Below are positions 1 through 9,777 of a DNA stretch of 64,000 bases, piece after piece. Within the stretch, counting starts at the first letter, position 1. Each line of letters begins with the position of its first letter. This DNA is from Vermamoeba vermiformis (taxonomy: Eukaryota > Tubulinea > Echinamoebida), in NCBI GenBank assembly GCA_045837725.1, contig JBEWZL010000294.1, forward strand, positions 124,001 to 188,000, read 5' to 3'. Below the pieces are notes generated by a model that was not told the origin of the DNA, did not search any database, and saw only the letters and a program-made list of their open reading frames with translations. The position numbers and the translations under genes are program-made.

Positions 1-221
1 GATTATGCCGGCTGCATACTTGAACTTAAGTGTTCTTAGGTACTGCTTTTGATTGATGTTGCATGTTTGTGCTTGTTTGTGTCTTGCGTAGAAGATAATC
101 GCTCGCTTTTGAACGTAAAAAGAACAAAAGTGCGCGTTGATTTTGTAAATAATATTGTATTTATATTTTTATGATAGTAACATCGGGTTGCATTACGCTA
201 GAATAAATTCTTCAGAAGTTT

Positions 222-2379
222 TTACAAGATCTTCTTGCTGTCTTCTCTTCGCTTCTTGACAAAGACGTAGCCAGCGTAGACGAAGGCTTCGACGATCAAC
301 AAGTAGAGCCACGACCACGAGAACGAAGACGAGGATTGGACATCAACGCCACGGTTTTGGTTTTGTTGGGCAACCATGCGAACTTCATTCTTGGCAGCCT
401 GGAAGACAAAATATGAGTAAAGGTACAACGATTCGAACAGACGATCAATAACACGTACTTCAACACCAGTTCTGAGTTGATCAACAGTGGACATGAGAGT
501 GCGCAAAGAGACCTTGAGCTCTTGCATCTCACGGGACATGTCTTGGTGGTTCGATGAGACCTTGTTTTGCACGCCGAGAACGTCGTTCCTAATGTACAAC
601 ACGCGATTAATATCGATCATTGATTAATGGCTGTGTGAACTTACTTCAATTGGGCAACGATGCCATCATTGCTGCCAGTGCGGCCTGTCAAAAACAATTA
701 GTAACATGGTAAGTTTGACGCGTGTCAAGGCAAGACTTACATGCAGCTACATCAGACTTGGTAGCCAAGCCCAAGACGTCAGCCTTGGTGGCCAAGCTGC
801 TGAGATCAGGACTGCCGTAAGCATTGCCGCGGTTGCCAGAGGCCATGGCGTTGATCAAAGCATCGAGCTTGTTCTCAAGAGCTGAGTTGCCAGGCTGTTG
901 TTGCTGTTGCTGAGTGTGCTGTTGGTTGAATTGTTGTTGTTGCTGCTGTTGTTGCTGTTGTTGTTGGTTTTGTTGTTCTTGAGTAGCACGAGCACGTTCT
1001 TGTTCCTCTTGACGTTGCTTCTCTTGTTGAGCCAACAATTCAGCTTGGGCACGCTCTTGTTGCAAACGTTGTTCGTCTCTGTTGCGGTCGAGCTCACGTT
1101 GACGTTCAGCAGCTTGTTGAGTCTCGCGGTCCTGATCTTCACCCCAGACTTGAGCGCGGTTGTTGACGTTAGGGTCTTGCATGGCGAGTCTGTAAGTGAC
1201 GAAGCTGTAGACGTCGTGGTTGTCAAACAAATCACCAGTCTCAGCAGTAACACCGAAGTAGCCGAGACGAGGCAACTCGAGGTACAAAGGTTCAGGGTTA
1301 CACACAGTCCACTTGCGGTGTTCTTCGAAGACTTGACCGCTGGTGTCGTACGAGACTTGGAGGCGCTTGTTGAAGTAAGCGACCTTCAATTTAATAGGGA
1401 TTTGACCGCGGAAGTTAACTTGACATGAGGCCAATTCAACATTTTTGCCGTCTTGGTTCTTGTCGTAGCTGCGAGTACCGTCGTTCAACACGATCTGGAT
1501 GCGAGGATTGTCGCGCTGCAACGCGATTAATATTGATCATAGTAGTATATGAGAATGTATGCTCACCTTGTTGTCGTTGTCAAAGGTGTCCAAGATCACA
1601 CCCAAGCCAGTCCACTGATCTTTGTTGCCAAAAATAGGACCAGGTTGCGAACGCTCCTTAGTGAACCAAACAGCCATACCTTCGTGCAGCATATTAGAAT
1701 CGTGTTTAATAGCAAATATAAGATCCTATTGTACTTACCGTCGGCACCCAAACGAGCAGGTGAGTCGGGATTGGGAGAAACACGAAGTTCGGTCAAAACC
1801 AACCAGTCAGAGTAGCTGTTGGGCTACACAGAGTGTTAGAACATGATTTTCAGGTATTTTGATTGAAGCAATGATAGTTACTGGACCTTAATTCAATTTA
1901 GGAAAAATTTCTTGAAGAGTCAACGGGATGACGTGGATTTGAATTTCAATAAATAGGCATAATAGCAAATATCGAATAATACGATTATAAAAATACTTAC
2001 GAAAGAGTTCCACAACCAGCCCTTGCGGCCTTTTTCAGTCGGGGTCAAGCGGATGAAATCATCCATAATGACAGTATCACCACCAAAACTCCAGCCTAAA
2101 ATCAGTATTAATATATTGCTATTTTTAATGCAATATTATGCTATCGTTTTCGGAAAAACAATCGCCTAAAAGTGGATCAATTATTTTTTTCAAATTATTT
2201 TTTCTGCATGAATTATAACCGCTGATATTCCAAATCTGATAATACATACCAGTGAAGCTAGTAGTTCTGAACGAGTGACGAGGCAAATATTCCTCAAAGA
2301 GACCACTTGGAAGCAGCGAATCTTGAGCCAAGCTGCCCATCACAAACAAAAGTCCGAGTGCTAAGAGATAAGACCGCAT
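222..2379 (-). CDS. LMAN1: ERGIC-53/VIP36-type L-type lectin cargo receptor
   Basis: Predicted transmembrane lectin that carries glycoproteins from ER to Golgi. The start at 2379 opens a signal peptide (MRSYLLALGLLFVMGSLAQ). Five or more short introns interrupt the legume-lectin fold; recognisable strings are GWSFGG-like (exon near 2090), GMAVWFTKERSQPGPIFGNK and WTGLGVILDTFDNDNK, followed by NPRI and NDGTRSYD, typical of the carbohydrate-recognition domain. A Gln-rich coiled coil with a run of about 12 Gln (900-970) forms the stalk. A hydrophobic segment follows near 260-300, and the tail ends KKRREDSKKIL, so the last four residues KKIL fit the di-lysine KKXX ER-retrieval signal. An intron at about 587-642 joins the stalk to the tail exon. 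The family is known to cycle between ER and ERGIC. The polyGln stalk is unusual for animal members. The LMAN1 rather than LMAN2 assignment rests on the long stalk and KKXX tail. Confidence 0.88.
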
Positions 2380-2589
2380 GGTGCTTATTTAACAAAAAAT
2401 CGCTAGTATATATTAAAGATAAATATAAATCGGCCGATTGTTGCTCAATACGTGCAAAAAGAAGACAAATAAAACCAGAAAATTTTGTTGATTGTTGATT
2501 TTGTGATCGAATTAAAGCGAGTTGCAACGTCAGGGTTGCACTTTATTTGTATAATATACCCTGTTTGTACATAATTGTAGTTGATAGAT

Positions 2590-3956
2590 ATGAAGATCTC
2601 ACCCGCTTTCAAGCCTCATTTCGAGTCCTTATTAAAGACACGAGAATACGATATTACAATTAAGGAGACTGATTCTAGCATTAGAAGCGGTCAATATCAC
2701 GACCGAGTTACAATTGGCATCAATTACTGCAAGCGAGAATTGCAATGTAAGTGATAGACCTTCGTGTTGAAATTCAATCTGGTTAGAAAAATTATTAATC
2801 AATTATTTTTAGGGAAAATAATATTAAACCACGATATGCCACAATTACCTCCTGATTTTATGCTCAATGATGGCTTTGAGGTAATTATTTCGAAAATATT
2901 ATTTTTCGTACTTTTATTGTAACTTTATTTTGTTAGCATATTATCAAATATCAAGATATTCAGTCGCTTAGACAATGGAATGTCAATCAGCCCGATTCAT
3001 TGTGGAATATAATCAAAGAAATGATTGGTCAATTTAGGGTAAATTACAAATATTCAAAAATTAATTGCCAAATTTACCAATGGTCTAATAATTATATAGA
3101 CTAATCAACGAAACATTCTCGCAAAATCACTGACCAACGAGAGATTAAAATTCGAAATTGAAACATTGGACGGTATCGAGGTATGAGCACGTGTTGTTGA
3201 CGCGTCAGATCTGTTCTAATCCTTCGCTTGAATTAGGGAGTACAAACCTTTTATGATAGGAATAGAGGAGAGGTGTGTAATAAATTAGTCATATCATTCC
3301 TTCAATATGTAACGCCAATTCTTTTAAGGTTCGATGTTTGATCCCGCTGGCCGACTTCAACATTGCCACGCTGCTGGGAGGTAAATTATAATATAAATAC
3401 TCAATATAATGTAACATTAATTACTATTCGTACGATTCTAACGGCCATTGTTGATTATCTGATACGACTGAAATTATTAAAAAATACTGATTACATAAAG
3501 TCTACTTTGCGGTCGAGTTAAATACGTACCAATAAGAATATTAACACTATATAAACAGCCAAAGAGCCCAGCAAAGACGGTGTCGTGACGCTATTCGTCA
3601 ATTTCGATGCCGCAGAACATCCCTTCAAAACACCTGAAATAACGCTCGATATTTCTAATGTGTGGGCTGAGCTGTTGAACGGCATGGCTGTAAGTACTAG
3701 ATAGACGCATATATTATATAATACGACTATGGCGCTTAGTCAATGTAACTTGGCAGAAACTACCGAGCTGGTCGTCCAACACGTGCTTGCTCGACTACAT
3801 TCCGAGCATCAAAGACGTGCTCAAAGAACACTTTGAGAGCATTAAGATCCGAAAACAAATCATCAAAGAGTTCACTATTGGATTTGGCGGGTATGTACTA
3901 TAACACCGGTTCGGTTCTATATATGATGCTAGATATCTATTTTTGGTGCATATAAG

Positions 3957-3995
<39 letters not shown>

Positions 3996-4523
3996 ACTAA
4001 GTCACCTCTTCTATTCGCAGCGTATTGGAGTACGATTCAGTGGCGTATCGCAAGTTGAGTTTGATGGTCGATTTCAATATGTATCCTGTCATCGTTATTG
4101 GTACGTAGTTTATTATATACTTACATATAGCGCAATAAGTTCTATGCACCTGTTCATTATCATGTATGAAACTGGAGTATTTTTAGCGCAGTTTTTAAAG
4201 AAATTAGGTACCCTGAAGATGCTAATGTTATTATAATAGTACAACTATCTTCGTCGTTCCCTAAAGAGTGTCCGCAGCTGATAATGCAATCGTTTCAACA
4301 CACTGGATCGACTGGACGGCCGCTGCAAAAAGTATTCACTGATTACCCTTACAGCCCGCGCTGGGATGCTGCCGAGCTCGTAAAGAGGATCAAGTACGTT
4401 AATATGCATATATTCATATTAGTATTTTGTTTGTCGACTTGAGCTAATGTTTAATTTTGCGCATCTAGAGGATTTATTGTCGACAGTTTGCCTGCGTTCA
4501 AAAAAGCCTGCTCGGAAGCTTGA
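2590..4523 (+). CDS. BABAM2: BRE/BRCC45 (BABAM2) homologue, BRCA1-A/BRISC complex subunit
   Basis: Scaffold subunit of Lys63-specific deubiquitinase complexes, built from degenerate UEV folds. At least ten exons can be joined in frame, starting MKISPAFKPHFESLL (compare RISPMLSPFISS in human). Diagnostic strings are LPPDFMLNDGFE (human ELPPDFIFGED), LPSWSSNTCLLDYIPSI, FGGVLEYDSVAYRKLSLMVD and PYSPRWDAAELVKRIKGF, ending LPAFKKACSEA at 4523. These match the start, middle and end of the human protein in order, so the gene looks complete. One intron (3900-4020) contains a 17-unit AT microsatellite. No other BRCC36/BRISC subunit is in the window. Confidence is high because co-linear motifs span the whole length. 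Confidence 0.9.
3959..3992. repeat. (AT)17 microsatellite in BABAM2 intron
   Basis: Uninterrupted AT dinucleotide run of 34 bp inside the intron that precedes the VLEYDSVAYR exon. It is the longest simple repeat I noticed in the window. Confidence 0.95.
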
Positions 4524-5064
4524 GTGACAACATCATGTAATAAAGTACTGCCTTAATTTTAAAATAAGCCGTCCAGTTGGACGAAAAGGCGGATCTTGTT
4601 GTCTGGAGTAGCTCTTATGCTCCAATGTCCAGACCAGACCTCAAACGCTGCTAATGGAAGGCAGGGTAGGCGAACAGTACGCCTGGTGGCCCGAGATATT
4701 TTACTTGAATCTCGCGCCATGTGCTTTGAATTCAAATTCTGACAAATTTCGCAACTTTGATCCAGCGAAGAAATTTGGCGCAGAGCAATTTTTTGTTTTA
4801 TTATTCACTCCGTAACGTTATCAAGCACCACAATGCAACTCTAAGAACATTTGTATCTGTTTGCTATCTTATTTTGTTAGTTCTCTTTTGAATTAACAAA
4901 ATGCTTCTCACCTCTTCTTAACGTTACCTCTACATCTGACAACCAACGCAGTAATTTGCAACGTAGTGCTACTCACTATGTCTAAACACACCTTACAACA
5001 TCTACTACCTCTTTAGCCTCCCGAATGGGACTACTCTCAAAAGAATTTCAAACTTGATTCAACA
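4524..5064. other. Intergenic stretch with a possible upstream exon for the ankyrin gene
   Basis: About 540 bp between BABAM2 and the ankyrin gene. From 5017 to 5064 the frame is open into the ankyrin ATG (PPEWDYSQKNFKLDST), preceded by a CTTTAG acceptor-like site, so an upstream exon is possible. A 53-codon ORF starting at ATG 4654 and ending at 4815 (MEGRVGEQYAWWPEIF...) is unrecognised and could be chance. The rest is AT-rich with no clear feature. Confidence 0.4.
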
Positions 5065-6153
5065 ATGGGTCTGCAAGTAGATTTACGACAATTGGACTTG
5101 ACTCTCCACATGCTGGAGGGCAAGTCCTTCTCCTTTGGAAAGGACAAACTAGAAGAGCTCTTCACAACTAAAAAACGAAAACTTCACGAGATACTGGAGG
5201 AAGATGAAGAATTGCAGCTGCCGAACAAAAAGCAAAAAGTTTTATTAGAAACAGTCGCCACTGCAACCGCCACTGCTGACACTCCACAAGATTATGTCGC
5301 AGTTCAAGTGCCGCAAGCTAAGCCTCAACTCGATCTTTCAGCAGATTTGACCTTGTCTTTGGTCTCTGCTGCTCGTCGAGGCGATGCCGCTCAAATTCAC
5401 GCACTTCTCGCACACGACAAGAAGCTCGCCAACGAGTCAGTGTGTGGCAACACTCCTCTCATGTACGCTGCTTTCTACGGCCACGATTCAGTCGTGTTGA
5501 CACTACTCAACCACGGCGCTGATCCCACGCGCACCAATCTCTCCTCGATGACTGCACTGCACTGGGCCACACTCGGACAACACCCTGACACGGTTGCTGC
5601 TCTCATCTCCGCTGGTGCTGAGCCTAATGCAGCCGATCGACGTGGTCAGACAGCCCTGCACTTGGCCGCTCGTCTCGGCAATGCCGCTCTCGTGCGCACA
5701 CTGCTCGCAAGCGGAGCAAATGTGTCGCTGAAGACTGCTGCTGAACTCGATGGCACCACTGTGCTACACGAGGCTATTCAATCTGGCTCAGTCGAAGTCG
5801 CACGCCTGTTAGTAGAACGTGGCCGCGCTAATGTAAATGCCAAGAACGACAAGGGCCGCACTCCTCTGCACCGCGCAGTGTGGCGCGCAGATGTGTCGCT
5901 GGCCAAGTACCTACTCGACGTTGGAGCACAAGTCGACGCGCTCGATGAGAACGAACGCACTCCGCTCCACTGGGCCGCTTTCTTCGGTGCCACACACGGT
6001 GATGTGATTACCTTGCTGTTGCGCCACGGAGCAGACATGACACGCCGCGACAAACTCAAATTGACAGCTGTGCAAATCTCGCGTGTCAAGAAATTTGACA
6101 ACGCCTTGAAGATTTTCGAAGAGTTCCGCGCGAAGAAAAATGAAAAGAAATAA
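5065..6153 (+). CDS. Ankyrin-repeat protein, 362 aa
   Basis: Single-exon gene from the first ATG. Residues 1-95 are charged and carry two basic clusters (KKRK near 39, KKQK near 57), which could be nuclear localisation signals. From about residue 97 to 345 there are roughly seven ankyrin repeats; clear examples are GNTPLMYAAFYGHDSVVLTL, MTALHWATLGQHPDTVAALI, GQTALHLAARLGNAALVRTL, GRTPLHRAVWRADVSLAKYL and ERTPLHWAAFFGA. The C-terminus is a lysine-rich tail. Ankyrin arrays bind proteins, and no catalytic domain is visible, so I assign no specific role. Third-position GC is higher than in the flanking genes. The frame stays open 16 codons upstream of the ATG to an acceptor-like site, so an additional 5' exon is possible. 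Confidence 0.85.
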   Translation: MGLQVDLRQLDLTLHMLEGKSFSFGKDKLEELFTTKKRKLHEILEEDEELQLPNKKQKVLLETVATATATADTPQDYVAVQVPQAKPQLDLSADLTLSLVSAARRGDAAQIHALLAHDKKLANESVCGNTPLMYAAFYGHDSVVLTLLNHGADPTRTNLSSMTALHWATLGQHPDTVAALISAGAEPNAADRRGQTALHLAARLGNAALVRTLLASGANVSLKTAAELDGTTVLHEAIQSGSVEVARLLVERGRANVNAKNDKGRTPLHRAVWRADVSLAKYLLDVGAQVDALDENERTPLHWAAFFGATHGDVITLLLRHGADMTRRDKLKLTAVQISRVKKFDNALKIFEEFRAKKNEKK

Positions 6154-6215
6154 CGACCGGAACGTTGTATTGTAGCATTAGTTATGAAGATAAACCTTCT
6201 ATTTATTTCACACAA

Positions 6216-7781
6216 TTAGTGCAGTGTCCCGTACTGTGGCAGGTTCTGCAGTGCAATAGCCTCCTCTTCGTTATTGAGCTCTGGGTGGTCCGCTGCAGCA
6301 CGTCTTCGATCGACTTCGAATTTGACATGACGCACGAACATGCCGACCCAAGTGAGGTTCAAGGCAGATGTGACTGCCATCAGCAGAAAAGCGTATTCTT
6401 CCTTATACTTGTCGTATCTGTAATTTACATGGAAGCTGTCAAACGTACCAATCAGCACTGCCACGAGCGGCATTGGCACGACGATAGTGTACAACGCAAA
6501 GAGTGTCCATCGCACGGCTGGTTTCATCTTCCAGTACTCGCCTAGCTTTGTAATGTGGTGCGTGATGCTTGGTTTGAGTGCGACAACACTACCAATCGTG
6601 ATGATGGTGGTGAATGCCCAGGACACGAGTGACGTCTGCGACACGACATATGACGTGTTGTTTGTGTAGCGACTTTTGGTTGAATACGGATGCAACAACA
6701 TGGAGAACACGGGCTGATAGGTGACATTCGCGGTGTTGAACTCGTAGCACTCTGGCCATTTATCGTTATGGGATGGCTCACGGTACGTGTCGTTGATTCT
6801 CCTTGTTGTGAACTCTGTCGTCAGTTTGGCCTGCAACGACCGCTGAGTAGTGACAGCGGCTAAGAGGTCGAGTGGTGACGTTGAAATCATTTCGACAAAG
6901 TTGACGTACAAGTGAAGCACCGGAATGTCGATGTACACTCCTGACGCTTGGAATTCTTCTTGCATTGTGACATCGCTGAACACACCTGGTGGTGGATAAG
7001 ATTTGACTGGTGGATACACTGGCGTGAAAAACTCCGCACTGACCATGTCGCGTTCGAAATCATAGTGTCCCTTAATACGCGGTGCGCACACTGTAAGGGG
7101 TTGGAGGTAATATGCATTGTAGTGGTAAGTTTGAAACAGTTCTGCTGAAAACGTTTGTCTGGAGCCGTTCACTGAAGGGAGTTTACAATTCACGTTAAAT
7201 TCTTTGTTGGTGGAGAGCATCACCGATTGATCGGCACTGATGTTGTGTGGCAGAGTAAACACGACACCGTAATTTGGTTGCTTGAAGGGCAGTAAGCCCA
7301 AGAGCCTGTTCGACGAGTAGTTGACAGTGCCTGGCTCATCGTGCGTGATGACCAGTGTCGTCATGCTGATTACTACGACCACTGCAAATACAATGGCCGA
7401 TGCGAATCCTCCTGCCGCTCGTTTTCTGCTGTCTGCGCGTTGCTGTTTCTCGTTCAAAAGCACGGGCTCGCTCGATTTGTGCTCAAAATCATCGAAATTG
7501 AGGCGAACATCAAGTAGTCGAAGTACTTTAGGCACTTGAGGTATGGGCAACAACAGCAGGAACACCACGAGCTGCATGAACACGATCGTGGACAAGATTA
7601 TTATTGTGGCGATCAGTTGCAAGGAGTTTCTGGTGTCATCCACATTTTCAAAACCTAATGAAGTCATTAAGGCCTCGAAGTTAAAACTTTGACAAAGTGC
7701 ATCTGTGACATTTTTCGTGATCTGCATTTTGGAACGACATTTACCTGTAGCTATAACAGCGGGTTGACATGTGGTCAGCAT
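6216..7781 (-). CDS. Unrecognised polytopic membrane protein, about 520 aa
   Basis: Long intronless frame; the first in-frame ATG is at 7781 (MLTTCQPAVIATG), although the frame is open to 7856. Hydrophobic segments are visible near codons 58-82 (IATIIILSTIVFMQLVVFLL), 125-148 (GFASAIVFAVVVVISM), 385-405, 424-448 (FALYTIVVPMPLVAVLIG) and 465-485. Between the second and third lies a domain of about 240 residues with many N-x-S/T sites (NYSS, NISA, NGSR, NDTY, NVTY, NNTS) and several Cys, so it is probably lumenal or extracellular. The C-terminal tail is acidic and ends LPQYGTLH. I do not recognise the family. It lies convergent with the ankyrin gene, 62 bp from its stop. Confidence 0.75.
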   Translation of the reverse strand: MLTTCQPAVIATGKCRSKMQITKNVTDALCQSFNFEALMTSLGFENVDDTRNSLQLIATIIILSTIVFMQLVVFLLLLPIPQVPKVLRLLDVRLNFDDFEHKSSEPVLLNEKQQRADSRKRAAGGFASAIVFAVVVVISMTTLVITHDEPGTVNYSSNRLLGLLPFKQPNYGVVFTLPHNISADQSVMLSTNKEFNVNCKLPSVNGSRQTFSAELFQTYHYNAYYLQPLTVCAPRIKGHYDFERDMVSAEFFTPVYPPVKSYPPPGVFSDVTMQEEFQASGVYIDIPVLHLYVNFVEMISTSPLDLLAAVTTQRSLQAKLTTEFTTRRINDTYREPSHNDKWPECYEFNTANVTYQPVFSMLLHPYSTKSRYTNNTSYVVSQTSLVSWAFTTIITIGSVVALKPSITHHITKLGEYWKMKPAVRWTLFALYTIVVPMPLVAVLIGTFDSFHVNYRYDKYKEEYAFLLMAVTSALNLTWVGMFVRHVKFEVDRRRAAADHPELNNEEEAIALQNLPQYGTLH

Positions 7782-7856
7782 TTTATAAACATTGAATTGG
7801 CTGAGCAGATTTTTCGTTTTTACAGCATTTGGACGGAGTTTTAGGAGTGGACGCAA

Positions 7857-8167
7857 GTTCTGTCCTGTTTGAGTGTTTGGACAATATTCAGTTCCAATTC
7901 AATCTTCTCAGTCGTTTATAATATTATATTACGAGTAATTGAATAACAATAAAAATATAACAACATCCAAATTATACTTCCTCGTTGGAAGCTATTTTTC
8001 ATCGTTGCTCGTGTTATTGTACCATGACGTAATAATTCTCTAATATAATGCAATGCTGCGTTTATGTCCAGGAACGGTCTTGGAAGTTTCCACTGAATAG
8101 TTGCTTCTTGCAATTTTCTGCGGTGGTACACTAAATTCTATTTTTGCTCGAGCTAGCTTTAGTAAAC
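7857..8167. other. Divergent intergenic region
   Basis: About 310 bp between the start regions of the polytopic membrane gene (minus) and the secreted protein gene (plus). It is AT-rich with no convincing ORF, and presumably holds both promoters. Confidence 0.5.
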
Positions 8168-8761
8168 ATGAAGACCCTTCTCTACACCACCTTTTTCTTG
8201 TTTGCTGCGCACGCAGTGTATTCTGCGTACCTGTTAACGCCCATGTTCAACAATCTCTGCACGGATGTGGACTATCAACAAGGCGTTACGATAATTCCTT
8301 ATGCTTGCACTTATAGAAAAGGAAGAAATTCATATTCTCAAGGTTCATGCCAGGGAAATAAATTAGTCGAGCAACTATGCTCCGATCCAACTTTTTGCGA
8401 TAACGCCGGTACACTCTGCACTCCTGGTGGCAATATCTCGTTAGGATGCAGCAAGGATGGATACAAGAGCTGCATGGACGATTGGGTGCCTCTTCCTACT
8501 TTGCTGGGTACCGACCGCTATCTGACGATCTTGCACAGCGACATCAGCTACTGCCGCAATCCCATTGTTTACAACGTCTATCCTCTCTACAAGTGCTTGC
8601 AAACCGGCATCCCACTTTTTCCTTCAATGTATGTGGATTGTACCAACAACACTATCTCCCGCTTCACTGATGCAAATTGTGTCGAGTTGGGTGCCCAAGA
8701 ACAATTCGATATTACTCCGGATTGCTACGGAACGATCGATTTTCAGTGTACTAACCCTTAA
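8168..8761 (+). CDS. Small secreted cysteine-rich protein, about 197 aa
   Basis: The chosen ATG opens an ideal signal peptide (MKTLLYTTFFLFAAHAVYSA). An upstream non-ATG extension would bury it. The mature part has about 16 Cys residues spaced as in a disulfide-bonded secreted protein, for example CTDVDY, GSCQGNK, CSDPTFCDNAGTLC and CSKDGYKSC. There is no membrane segment, so it is probably exported. It is intronless and unrecognised. The neighbours give no functional clue. It could be a cell-surface or extracellular defence/feeding protein, but the sequence alone does not show this. Confidence 0.75.
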   Translation: MKTLLYTTFFLFAAHAVYSAYLLTPMFNNLCTDVDYQQGVTIIPYACTYRKGRNSYSQGSCQGNKLVEQLCSDPTFCDNAGTLCTPGGNISLGCSKDGYKSCMDDWVPLPTLLGTDRYLTILHSDISYCRNPIVYNVYPLYKCLQTGIPLFPSMYVDCTNNTISRFTDANCVELGAQEQFDITPDCYGTIDFQCTNP

Positions 8762-8949
8762 TTATAATTAAACATTACAAAGCGTTACCTATTTGCCCTT
8801 GCAACTCAATAGTTCAAAATATAACGAATTAGCGATAGAGTAAATAGGAATGTAAGTTATGTAAGAAGAAAGCGTAATAAATCATCACCAATCGAGTGTT
8901 TTGAGTTTTCCTGGGCGGTATTTTATTCCAGGAACTCTAGGTAAACCAT

Positions 8950-9683
8950 TTATTTCTCGCCTTGTTTCTTTCTTCTTCGATAATTCTCATCATATTCGCG
9001 TCTGCGTTGCTTCACATCCTCTCGCTGACGGTACTCCTGTTGGTATTCGCGTTGGCGTTGCTTTACATCCTCTCGCTGACGGTACTCCTGTTGGTATTCG
9101 CGTTGGCGTTGCTTTACATCCTCTCGCTGATAGTACCCACGCGGATCAAACAGTCCAGGAGTGACCAGATGAAGGGGAGGAGGTCGAATCTGAGAAAATT
9201 GGTTAATTCCCTCCTTGATCTTGGCCCTTCCAAAACGAGTTAGATCGTATTCAACTCCTGAGTATCTCCAGTGGTCTGAGAATGCGAAACAATTGGGCAA
9301 CGGAACCGATCCGTACTTGTGGTCACAGGTGCATTGGTGGGTATTTCCTAATAAAGAATGAATTCGTATTAATTTCCAGGAATTATAGGTAAAGAAACCT
9401 GTGTTTACTTACGTCCTGTTGTTGGATCGACAAGTCGTATTCTTGTTTGCTTGTCCCGAAGCATCATTTCTTTAAAGAGCCTGCATGCGTTTCTTTTGAG
9501 ATTAATGCGATGGGGTTCGAATATGATATGCCAAGGGTTGAGGCATTGCTTGTTGTGGCAGAGATGTGACGCATCCAACGCGCATCGGGGAACACCAGGG
9601 TAAAAGAGGTACTGGGCAGTGTCGATAGGGTTTTGTTGATATAAGTGAATATTTTGAAACAGTATCTTGCCAACGTGGGTCAT
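8950..9683 (-). CDS. His-Me finger (I-PpoI-like zinc-loop) endonuclease-domain protein
   Basis: Two exons joined at about 9413/9351 (GGAC/GTAAG donor, TTTATTAG acceptor). Exon 1 carries SHLCHNKQCLNPWHIIFE followed by INLKRNAC. This matches the zinc-binding loop of His-Me (beta-beta-alpha-metal) homing endonucleases such as I-PpoI, and both the general-base His and the metal-binding Asn positions appear retained. Exon 2 supplies the second Cys/His cluster (CTCDHKYGSVPLPNC). The C-terminal part is a highly charged helix containing a 51-bp (17-residue) tandem repeat around QREDVKQRQREYQQEYR, ending in Lys/Arg. The first in-frame ATG is at 9683; the frame is open to 9749. It is a spliced, free-standing chromosomal gene, not inside an rRNA intron. 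DNA cleavage is inference. Its start lies about 95 bp from the divergent TRAPPC5 start. Confidence 0.75.
8990..9135. repeat. 51-bp tandem repeat (about 2.7 copies) in the endonuclease-like gene
   Basis: The unit spans CTCCTGTTGGTATTCGCGTT through CGCTGACGGTA and is repeated near-identically, encoding the charged helical unit QREDVKQRQREYQQEYR on the minus strand. The near-identity of the copies implies recent expansion. Confidence 0.9.
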
Positions 9684-9777
9684 ATTGATGCGTACTGGCG
9701 GTAGGTATTTTTTTTGCGCAGGCAGTAACTTTTTCTCATCAAAAAGCAATAGAGTGCAACAACTTAATTTTATTGCA

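Noticed and set aside
898-1428. Plus-strand Leu/Val-rich ORF opposite the lectin gene
   Set aside because: It is the antisense of the polyGln coiled-coil exon; the minus strand gives a clear lectin.
8901-9243. Plus-strand ORFs with repeated ALALLYILSLTVLLLVF hydrophobic units
   Set aside because: Antisense of the 51-bp charged-helix repeat of the His-Me finger gene.
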